The position numbers and the translations under genes are program-made. 5,380 nt of DNA. It comes from Minisyncoccota bacterium. GTDB lineage: Bacteria; Patescibacteriota; Minisyncoccia; UBA6257; 1-14-0-10-40-38. Below, one piece after another: positions 1 to 4,757 of the stretch. Location: NCBI GenBank assembly GCA_020052135.1, contig JAGVPS010000029.1:1-5380 (forward strand), written 5' to 3'. The notes beneath the pieces were generated by a model that ran no database searches, was not told the DNA's origin, and worked only from the letters and a program-made list of their open reading frames with translations. Position 1 is the first letter of the stretch, and the number at the start of each line of letters is the position of its first letter.

Positions 1-1
1 C

Positions 2-811
2 ACTACAAATCGCCTGCTTGATGAAAGCGGAAACCTCTTGGGATTTATCAAACTCGTACAAGATCGCACGCGCGAGCTTACGCTTCTTCGTTCAAAGAGC
101 GAATTTATTACCGTTGCCTCCCACCAACTCCGCACGCCTTTAACGGGCGCCGCCTGGGCGCTTGAAGGACTAGCAAAAGAAACGCTTACTCTGGAACAAA
201 AAGAGTTCGCAGACACCGCATGGAGTGCAGTAACGCGCCTCCTTAAGGTGGTTAACGACTTGCTCGATATCGCGAAAATCGAAGAAGGGAAATTTGGCTA
301 CCAATTCCAAAACATATCTATCACGCAGTTCCTGGAAGACCAGCTCGCATCGGCAGATCCTATTGCCAAACAATACAAGGTAAAGCTCTATTTTGAAAAA
401 CCATCGGAAGATATAAAAATTACTGCGGATCCGTCAAAGCTCGGCCTTGCGTTTTCAAACCTCCTTGATAATGCGGTTAAATACAACATCACCAACGGAG
501 AAGTGTCGGTAAAAGTAGAGAAAATTCCGGGGAAACAGTATATCCGAATAACCATACAAGACACAGGAATAGGTATTCCATCCGATGCTATTGATAAGGT
601 CTTTAAAAAATTCTTCCGGGGCGAAAATGCCACGAAGATCGCCGTGGAGGGCTCGGGTCTTGGGCTCTATATCTCAAAAAATATTGTGCGGCGCCACGGC
701 GGCGACATTAAAGCCGAATCAACCCTGAACCGCGGTACGACTGTGTATGTAACTCTTCCCACAAACTACCTGCTCATTCCGCCCAAGGAATTCTCCTACG
801 ACGAGGGATAA
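2..811 (+). CDS. Sensor histidine kinase, 3' part (PAS/PAC tail, HisKA, HATPase_c)
   Basis: This is the C-terminal half of a two-component sensor kinase, which autophosphorylates on His and passes the phosphate to a response regulator. The frame is open to the left edge, so the TTG at 38 is not a real start. The first visible residues (DESGNLLGFIKLVQDRTRE) look like the end of a PAS/PAC sensor domain. The H-box follows, SHQLRTPLTG, with the phospho-acceptor His at 122-124. The ATP-binding domain has the N-box (FSNLLDNAVKYN), G1 (DTGIGIP), F-box (FKKFFRG) and G2 (GSGLGLYISKNIV). All catalytic boxes are intact, so the kinase is probably active. No transmembrane segment lies in the visible part. 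The signal sensed and the partner regulator are outside the window. The gene converges on the minus-strand block; I see no good terminator on its own strand after the TAA at 809-811. Confidence 0.95.
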   Translation, partial: TTNRLLDESGNLLGFIKLVQDRTRELTLLRSKSEFITVASHQLRTPLTGAAWALEGLAKETLTLEQKEFADTAWSAVTRLLKVVNDLLDIAKIEEGKFGYQFQNISITQFLEDQLASADPIAKQYKVKLYFEKPSEDIKITADPSKLGLAFSNLLDNAVKYNITNGEVSVKVEKIPGKQYIRITIQDTGIGIPSDAIDKVFKKFFRGENATKIAVEGSGLGLYISKNIVRRHGGDIKAESTLNRGTTVYVTLPTNYLLIPPKEFSYDEG

Positions 812-897
812 AATCATTCTGACTGAACCTGAAAATAAAACTCCTCAGTTTTGGGCTATAGAAAATTAAATTCCCGCTTCACTAAGGTTTTGGAAGG

Positions 898-928
898 AAA
901 AAATCAACCTCCCACAAAGGAGATTGAT
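898..928 (-). terminator. Intrinsic terminator after the small membrane protein gene
   Basis: On the minus strand a 10-bp stem with one G-U pair (919-928 with 903-912) closes a 6-nt loop. It is followed directly by a run of T (902-898). It lies about 40 bp after the TAG of the small protein gene at 969. Read on the plus strand, the G-U becomes a C-A mismatch and no T-tract follows, so it should work only for the minus strand. Confidence 0.75.
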
Positions 929-968
929 ATGTAAGTCTGAAACCATCAACGTTGCTATGCCTTGTATC

Positions 969-1289
969 CTACTTGTTATAATACACTTTTGTACCAGTAG
1001 GAGGGTTACACACGCTTTCAGACACAGTAGAAAAGTTCACTAAACCGCTTTCAGTGACTGATACACAACCACAATACTTACCCTTTGCAGTATTTGAACA
1101 ACCAGTCTTTGTTGGTACAGGAGGCGGGTCTTCAGGTGGTTTTTTCGCCCTTCCAAAGGGCCATCCCCATGGACCGCCCACCGAAGCCAATTCGTCCGAC
1201 CCGTTATTTGTATTTAAATTTACTCCGACCATGATTAAACCGCCAACTACCAGCACCCCTAATACGGATATTATGATGTTTTTAATCAT
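969..1289 (-). CDS. Small membrane-anchored protein with proline-rich stalk and four cysteines
   Basis: I do not recognise a family for this 106-residue protein. Residues 3-23 form one hydrophobic helix after a single Lys, fitting an N-terminal membrane anchor or uncleaved signal. Next comes a Gly/Trp/Pro stretch with GGPWGWPFG at 38-46, then a proline-rich linker (51-59). The small C-terminal part has Cys at 64, 73, 75 and 94, which could form two disulfides outside the cell. The ATG at 1289 is the first possible start, because an in-frame TAG lies three codons upstream. An AAGGG motif sits only 1 nt from the ATG, too close for a normal Shine-Dalgarno. It is the last gene of the minus-strand block and has its own terminator. 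Membrane anchoring is inferred from hydrophobicity. A plus-strand frame across the same bases (1054-1308) has no such organisation. Confidence 0.65.
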   Translation of the reverse strand: MIKNIIISVLGVLVVGGLIMVGVNLNTNNGSDELASVGGPWGWPFGRAKKPPEDPPPVPTKTGCSNTAKGKYCGCVSVTESGLVNFSTVSESVCNPPTGTKVYYNK

Positions 1290-1363
1290 GCCCTTAGACT
1301 ACCATTAAAAAAATCGTCTTGTGTAGAGCATATGTGCATAACCCTTCCTCAGCGTCGGGTCGC

Positions 1364-1459
1364 CTAATTGATAATGGCACGAATTCTCCGCATCCCTGCT
1401 CCTACCGCTTCCTGTTTCACAATTTTGAACTCCCCTACTTCTCCGGTGTAAACCGCCTC
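1364..1459 (-). pseudogene. alaS 3'-end remnant (second, distal copy)
   Basis: Read on the minus strand, this encodes EAVYTGEVGEFKIVKQEAVG, then AGMRRIRAIIN and a TAG stop. From the Thr onward, 24 of 27 residues match the end of the intact alaS at 2077-2160. The differences are Ser/Ala, Asn/Gly and Val/Ile. Many codons differ at the third base, so the two tails diverged under protein-level selection and are not a fresh duplication. No start codon precedes the segment, and the frame hits a TAA at 1475-1477, so it cannot be a gene of its own. The homology begins about 5 bp after the toxin's stop at 1465. It is a broken relic of the final part of an AlaRS editing domain, after the catalytic CxxxH motif. 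Confidence 0.85.
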
Positions 1460-1464
1460 AAAAT

Positions 1465-1734
1465 CTAATATGTTTTAGAGGTCCTGCGCTCAAGGTGAAA
1501 TACTAAAATAACTTTTTTCTCATGTATGAGCTTATAAAAAAGTCGATAACTGCCAATACGTCTACGCCACACATGCGTTTCTCCCTTCATCTTTTGAATG
1601 TCCCCGAAATAAGGATCCAATGGAAACAATTTGATAACTTCAAGAATTCGCTCGCGGTGAGCGCGAGGTATTTTTTTTAAAAGTTTGTAGACGAGAGGAT
1701 CAACTTCTAAAGCCCAGTTTTTTGGCAAGCTCAT
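1465..1734 (-). CDS. RelE/ParE-superfamily toxin (probable mRNA interferase)
   Basis: This 89-residue basic protein resembles RelE/YafQ-like toxins, which usually cut mRNA at the ribosome and stop growth. Recognisable features are the N-terminal strand and helix EVDPLVYKLLKKIPRAHRER, the DPYFGDIQKMKG turn, the Arg-rich strand WRRRIGSYRLFYKL and the closing strand VILVFHLERRTSKTY. The conserved Arg and aromatic residues fit an RNA-cutting RelE rather than a gyrase-poisoning ParE, but this cannot be settled from sequence alone. The ATG at 1734 lies inside the antitoxin gene, a 35-nt overlap, and I see no clear Shine-Dalgarno, so translation probably depends on coupling to the antitoxin. A TTG two codons later is an alternative start. 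The TAG stop is followed within about 5 bp by an alaS-tail remnant. Confidence 0.88.
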   Translation of the reverse strand: MSLPKNWALEVDPLVYKLLKKIPRAHRERILEVIKLFPLDPYFGDIQKMKGETHVWRRRIGSYRLFYKLIHEKKVILVFHLERRTSKTY

Positions 1735-1921
1735 GATACGTCAAGGTTTTGCCTTTGCGTAAATTATCTTCAGCTCGCCGAAGAGCTGTTTTTTGCCCTT
1801 CTGTCGGAGTAAACTCTGTTACGCGCTTGCGACGCACAAGAAGCGCCTCATATTCTTTCCGCGGGATAGCAATGAGTTCTTCGCCATGAGCAATTTTTTT
1901 AGGAATCGTTATCGTAGCCAT
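1700..1921 (-). CDS. Antitoxin of the RelE-type toxin
   Basis: This 73-residue protein lies directly upstream of the toxin and overlaps it by 35 nt, the usual antitoxin-first order. The N-terminal part (MATITIPKKIAHGEELIAIP) followed by RKEYEALL looks like a small dimerisation or DNA-binding unit. The charged C-terminal half, with PTEGQKTALRRAEDNLRKGK and then LTYHELAKKLGFRS, is the likely toxin-wrapping segment. I do not assign it firmly to RelB, Phd or another named family. The frame is open further up to 2017, but that extension reads through an alaS-tail remnant and a strong promoter, so the ATG at 1921 is the better start. Only 7 nt separate the -10 box from this ATG, so the mRNA is probably leaderless. 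Autoregulation by the toxin-antitoxin complex is likely from the family. The gene ends in TGA, so TGA acts as a stop here. Confidence 0.85.
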   Translation of the reverse strand: MATITIPKKIAHGEELIAIPRKEYEALLVRRKRVTEFTPTEGQKTALRRAEDNLRKGKTLTYHELAKKLGFRS

Positions 1922-1928
1922 ATTTTTA

Positions 1929-1957
1929 AATATATCACAAAAAGTTCTTACAATCAA
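1929..1957 (-). promoter_or_regulatory. Sigma70-type promoter of the toxin-antitoxin operon
   Basis: The minus strand has TTGATT at 1957-1952, a 17-bp spacer and TATATT at 1934-1929. This is close to consensus with ideal spacing. The antitoxin ATG starts 8 nt after the -10 box, so transcription would begin at or within a base or two of the A of the ATG. The -35 box starts 2 bp after the TAA of the upstream alaS-tail remnant. Confidence 0.75.
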
Positions 1958-1959
1958 AC

Positions 1960-2019
1960 TTATGGTTCTATAATCGCTCGTATCCTCCGCATCCACGCTC
2001 CAATCCCGATGCTCCATTC
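1960..2019 (-). pseudogene. alaS 3'-end remnant (first, proximal copy)
   Basis: On the minus strand this reads EWSIGIGAWMRRIRAIIEP and then TAA, with another in-frame TAA just before it at 2020-2022. GAWMRRIRAII matches GANMRRIRAVI of the intact alaS at 9 of 11 residues and GAGMRRIRAII of the other remnant at 10 of 11. In that 33-nt core, 26 of 33 bases match the distal remnant, and most differences are at codon third positions. A two-residue insertion relative to alaS (Ile-Gly before Gly-Ala) and the different ending (EP, not N) show that it came from a distinct AlaRS lineage. It is too short to be a gene. It sits between the alaS terminator and the toxin-antitoxin promoter. Confidence 0.72.
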
Positions 2020-2020
2020 T

Positions 2021-2054
2021 TAATTTAAAATAAAGAAGTCGGGACTCCGACTTC
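2021..2054 (-). terminator. Intrinsic terminator of alaS
   Basis: A perfect 8-bp stem, GAAGTCGG with CCGACTTC (2054-2047 and 2042-2035 on the minus strand), closes a 4-nt loop. It is followed by a T-rich tract, TTTATTTTAAATTA (2034-2021). It begins about 22 bp after the alaS stop, and this strong hairpin-plus-U-tract should separate alaS from the toxin-antitoxin pair. Confidence 0.82.
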
Positions 2055-2071
2055 GTAAACGAACGTCGGAG
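2045..2071 (-). promoter_or_regulatory. Alternative hairpin overlapping the alaS terminator
   Basis: Between the alaS stop and the terminator, CTCCGAC plus TTCG (2071-2065 and 2063-2060) can pair with CGAA plus GTCGGAG (2055-2045). This gives 11 pairs with one bulged G at 2064 and a TTTA loop. It uses the same bases (2054-2047) as the left arm of the terminator, so the two hairpins exclude each other, as in an antiterminator/terminator pair. No ligand-binding domain or T-box feature is visible, and this may simply be an extended termination region. Confidence 0.45.
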
Positions 2072-2076
2072 CTGCT

Positions 2077-3786
2077 TTAATTTATGACAGCGCGAATTCT
2101 CCTCATATTCGCGCCTACAGATTCTTGTTTTACAATCTTAAACTCCCCCACTTCACCGGTATGCGTTACGTGCGGCCCTCCGCAGAATTCTTTTGAGAAT
2201 GCGTCTTCCATTGTCTTGCCCATATAATACACTTTTACCTTTTCCGGATATCGTTCCCTGAAGAAAAAGAGTGCGCCGGTTTTTTCGGCTTCTCTTTTTG
2301 GCATTTCAACGCACGTTACTGGCAAATCATTTTTTACAGCTTCATTCACTAGTGCTTCAACTTTTTTTATTTCTTCATCCGTGAGTTTCCGCGGAAACAT
2401 AAAGTCAAAGCGTGTGCGCTCCACGGTAATATCTGATCCGTTTTGTTTAACTTCAGGGCCTAAAACTTCGCGGAGCGCCGCATGCATGAGATGAGTCGCG
2501 GTGTGCAGTCGAGTTACTTTAGTAAGTTCTGATTCATCTTTTACGGTTACTTCTCCGGTTTTAAGGTAGATGCCATGCCCGCCAAATTTGCCAGTGTTTC
2601 CCGCGCGAGAAATTTCTTGATGCCGCTTAAACTCCTCATCAAATGACTCACGGGTAAGCGTTGCCGCCCGCACACCGCCTACTTCCTTAATAATCTCATA
2701 GGGAAGCCCGTAGCTTTCAAAAAGTTTGAATGCGGCTTTCGCGTCAATCGTATCCACGCGAGCAAGTTCTTTTATACCCACGGTAAGAGTTTTCTCAAAC
2801 TTCCCTCGTTCCTCCTCGAACACGGAGAGGATATTTTCTTCGTTCAAAGCCGGATAGAAAGGCTTATAGAGCCGCACCACCGCGGAAAGTACAGCGGGAA
2901 AACGAAGCATGCCGCCCTCGAGGCGCCCCAACGCGATCACTCGCCGCACAAGCCGCCGGAGAATGTATCCCGCTTCTTTGTTTGAAGGACGCACGCCATC
3001 AGAAATTAAAAACACTATCGCACGTGCATGGTCTGCAACGATCCGTTTAGTGCGCATGCCAAATTCCTGAGGTAAAAGCGCGACCAGGGAAGAGAAAATA
3101 TCTGTTTCAAAAATAGTGGGTAGATTTTGCGCAACCATCGCGAGACGCTCCAAGCCCATTCCCGTATCAATACCCGGAGTTTTCAAGGGCTCTAACGTTT
3201 TATCAGTCTTCTGGTAATACTGGTTGAAAACAATATTCCAAATTTCGATGCCATTTACATAAATTTCTGTGGTTGGACCACAGGGACCTTCATTTCCCGT
3301 AGGACCCCAAAAATTATCAGCCCGCCCAAAACGCTTTATGACAATATTCGGATCGAGTGCTCTCCATATTTTTTCCGATTCTTCATCCGCAGGAACATTT
3401 GATTCGCCCTCGAATATCGTTACGTAGTCTATTTTCAAACCCATTTCCTTCGTGATGAAGTCATACGCGTACTGAATCGCTTCTTTTTTCCAGTAACCTC
3501 CGAAGCTAAAATTCCCGAGCATTTCAAAAAATGTGAGATGCGATTCATCTCCCACCTCATCGATATCCGAGGTGCGAAACGATTTCTGAATTGAAACAGT
3601 ATTTTTTGAACCGAAATCCTTCACGGGATCAAGCTCTCCGGTGAAATATTTTTTAAACTGCTGCATACCCGCGGTTGTAAGAAGCACCGAGGGGTCGTCC
3701 GGAATCAAACTCGAAGACGACACGATAGTGTGCCCGCGCGCTTCAAAAAACGTAAGGAATTTTTGGCGGATTTCGGACGACTGCAT
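2077..3786 (-). CDS. alaS: Alanyl-tRNA synthetase, minimal form without C-Ala domain
   Basis: This 569-residue class II enzyme charges tRNA-Ala with alanine and is essential for translation. The start at ATG 3786 matches the usual AlaRS N-terminus (SSEIRQKFLTFFEARGH). The longer open frame to 3888 would run into the upstream gene and adds nothing AlaRS-like. Catalytic signatures are SSSLIPDDPSVLLTTAGMQQ near residues 23-42, FRTSDIDEVGDESHLTFFEM, GRADNFWGPTGNEGPCGPT, and motif 3 GIDTGMGLERLAM near 205-217. The editing site is intact: HTATH (His 428, 432) and CGGPH (Cys 535, His 539). The protein ends about 30 residues after CGGPH, so the C-Ala (DHHA1) domain is absent. Only about 35 residues separate the end of the catalytic part from HTATH, against roughly 110 in E. 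coli, so the editing-side beta-barrel also seems lost. A strong terminator follows, and two relic tails of related genes lie beyond it. Confidence 0.97.
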   Translation of the reverse strand: MQSSEIRQKFLTFFEARGHTIVSSSSLIPDDPSVLLTTAGMQQFKKYFTGELDPVKDFGSKNTVSIQKSFRTSDIDEVGDESHLTFFEMLGNFSFGGYWKKEAIQYAYDFITKEMGLKIDYVTIFEGESNVPADEESEKIWRALDPNIVIKRFGRADNFWGPTGNEGPCGPTTEIYVNGIEIWNIVFNQYYQKTDKTLEPLKTPGIDTGMGLERLAMVAQNLPTIFETDIFSSLVALLPQEFGMRTKRIVADHARAIVFLISDGVRPSNKEAGYILRRLVRRVIALGRLEGGMLRFPAVLSAVVRLYKPFYPALNEENILSVFEEERGKFEKTLTVGIKELARVDTIDAKAAFKLFESYGLPYEIIKEVGGVRAATLTRESFDEEFKRHQEISRAGNTGKFGGHGIYLKTGEVTVKDESELTKVTRLHTATHLMHAALREVLGPEVKQNGSDITVERTRFDFMFPRKLTDEEIKKVEALVNEAVKNDLPVTCVEMPKREAEKTGALFFFRERYPEKVKVYYMGKTMEDAFSKEFCGGPHVTHTGEVGEFKIVKQESVGANMRRIRAVIN

Positions 3787-3801
3787 GATTTTTGCAGTAT
3801 A
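3787..3801 (-). promoter_or_regulatory. Possible -10 element of alaS
   Basis: The 22-bp gap between the upstream gene's stop and the alaS ATG contains TATACT at 3801-3796, 9 nt before the ATG. There is no Shine-Dalgarno at normal spacing. I see no good -35 box 16-18 bp upstream. This may be a weak alaS promoter giving a nearly leaderless mRNA, or alaS may be co-transcribed from upstream. Confidence 0.35.
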
Positions 3802-3808
3802 ATGTATC

Positions 3809-4612
3809 CTACTGAAGAATGCTTCTCCTTTGAAAATACTCGAAGTACGAGAACTGCAGAGCTTTTTGTACCGCATTCTTCGTTTCAATGCTCGCGGTAA
3901 AGAGCATGGTGTTTACTCCCGATGAAAGCGTGACTGCCGGCAATGTCCCCTTTGGCGATTGGTTAACGACGCTCGGATTTACAAAAAATTGGATATCTTT
4001 GCCGGGGACGTACCGCGTCTCGAGGTTATAGATTGCATCAGTCATTGAGGCAAGGAGTACCTGCTTCTCTGTCGCCGCTCCAAGAGAGCTTGCAACGCCA
4101 TAGAGCGAGCCGTCATTGATCTTGAATCCATAATACTCCGTCGCTCCCGCACCGAGGGGATTTCCTACGGTAAGATACGCGACGTATTGTTTTGCGGCCG
4201 TCGTTTCCTTCGGCATCGTAATGCTCGTTCGGAAATAGCTCCGCTCGCTAAATGTGGCCAAGCCTTGCCATGCCGCGCTTTTTTGGATGTACGCGCGCGC
4301 GCCTGCCTGCGCCTTGGTCGCAAGAAGTACCTGATACGCATCAAGTGTCGCGCCATCTTTAGTATAGCCATCCAATGATTCGAAGAACGTGATCCAGTGG
4401 AATGTTTTCTTCCACACAACATCAAATATCGCATCAGCTGTCGTCGTTACCGCTTTTTCTGACAAGAGCACGATTTGTGTCTTAAGGCCTTCAATGGCGG
4501 CGATGAGTGACCCGATTACGCTCGAGGGCACGGAAACGGAGGTCTCTGCCGCGAGCGCAGGAACACCGCGGGTTATAAAAAGCGATACAGTGAAAAAACC
4601 GCCGTCAAACAA
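3809..4612 (-). CDS. Secreted protein, probable beta-sandwich domain; signal peptide start apparently frameshifted
   Basis: I do not recognise a named family. The uninterrupted frame starts at TTG 4612 and has 267 codons. It begins with the later part of a signal peptide (FFTVSLFITRGVPALAAE, with a cut site after ALA). A helix-like segment follows (IGSLIAAIEGLKTQIVLL), then about 190 residues rich in Ser, Thr, Ala, Tyr and Phe with alternating strand patterns (YVAYLTVG, EYYGFKIND, LYGVASSLG, IQFFVNPS). That part suggests a jelly-roll or lectin-like fold as in cell-surface or phage-fibre proteins; this is an inference. There are no cysteines. An ATG at 4629 in the neighbouring frame gives the missing n-region (MKNIILCLTAV). 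One extra T in the T6 run at 4598-4593 joins the two into a typical signal peptide and a 273-residue protein. The gene ends 22 bp before alaS, so the two may be co-transcribed. Confidence 0.7.
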   Translation of the reverse strand: MFDGGFFTVSLFITRGVPALAAETSVSVPSSVIGSLIAAIEGLKTQIVLLSEKAVTTTADAIFDVVWKKTFHWITFFESLDGYTKDGATLDAYQVLLATKAQAGARAYIQKSAAWQGLATFSERSYFRTSITMPKETTAAKQYVAYLTVGNPLGAGATEYYGFKINDGSLYGVASSLGAATEKQVLLASMTDAIYNLETRYVPGKDIQFFVNPSVVNQSPKGTLPAVTLSSGVNTMLFTASIETKNAVQKALQFSYFEYFQRRSILQ

Positions 4613-4629
4613 AGAATAATGTTTTTCAT

Positions 4630-4641
4630 GCCTTTATTTTA
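4630..4641 (-). promoter_or_regulatory. Possible -10 element of the secreted-protein gene
   Basis: TAAAAT at 4641-4636 matches the -10 consensus at five of six positions and lies 6 nt before the ATG at 4629. AAAGG lies between them, only 1 nt from the ATG. The region 16-18 bp upstream has no clear -35 box, so support is moderate to weak. Confidence 0.35.
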
Positions 4642-4677
4642 GAACAGGTTTCTATTTTAGGGAATCCTCATCTGTTT

Positions 4678-4707
4678 TCCTCCAAAGGAGGATCCGCCCT
4701 CGGCGGA
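4678..4707. repeat. Two abutting perfect small palindromes
   Basis: TCCTCC-AAA-GGAGGA (4678-4692) is followed without a gap by TCCGCC-CTC-GGCGGA (4693-4707). Each is a 6-bp stem with a 3-nt loop, and GGATCC forms the joint. The two units are variants of one pattern, like intergenic REP-type repeats. They lie between rpoD and the secreted-protein gene. On the minus strand no T-tract follows either hairpin at once, so they do not look like ordinary terminators. Confidence 0.6.
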
Positions 4708-4735
4708 AGAAATTAGTAATTGGATATTAGAAATT

Positions 4736-4757
4736 CCGCCCCACAAGTGCGGGGCGG
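4736..4757 (-). terminator. GC-rich hairpin directly after the rpoD stop
   Basis: A 7-bp all-GC stem, CCGCCCC with GGGGCGG (4757-4751 and 4742-4736), closes an 8-nt loop immediately after the rpoD TAA. The bases after it on the minus strand, AATTTCTAAT, are only moderately T-rich. It is probably the rpoD terminator or a 3'-end stabiliser, with less certain strength than the alaS terminator. Confidence 0.55.

Noticed and set aside
837..852. AAAACT-CCTC-AGTTTT hairpin as terminator of the histidine kinase
   Set aside because: The stem is short and AT-rich and is followed by GGGC rather than a T-tract.
812..968. A fourth alaS tail or an attachment site beyond the small membrane protein
   Set aside because: I searched both strands for the MRRIRA coding pattern and found none. 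Apart from the terminator at 898-928 and a weak AT hairpin, I see nothing in this interval.
1054..1308. Plus-strand frame opposite the small membrane protein
   Set aside because: It has no signal, domain or start context. The minus-strand frame has a clear anchor, linker and terminator.
1290..1363. Further alaS relic or RNA gene between the distal relic and the small membrane protein
   Set aside because: Apart from a T7 run and a short GC-rich piece I found no alaS-like codons, stable hairpin or RNA gene signature here.
1922..2017. N-terminal extension of the antitoxin to an ATG at 2017
   Set aside because: It reads through the alaS-tail relic in the wrong frame and through the promoter. 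The protein-like part begins at the ATG at 1921.
3798..3803. Perfect TATAAT on the plus strand inside the secreted-protein/alaS junction
   Set aside because: No -35 box lies at 16-18 bp upstream and no plus-strand gene follows. It is largely the complement of the minus-strand TATACT region.
3787..3888. N-terminal extension of alaS to an ATG at 3888
   Set aside because: The extra 34 residues do not resemble AlaRS, which normally starts at SSEIRQKF, and the extension would overlap the end of the secreted-protein gene.
4165..4434. Arg-rich frames on both strands inside the secreted-protein gene
   Set aside because: They are by-products of GC-rich codons in the real gene and have no recognisable features.
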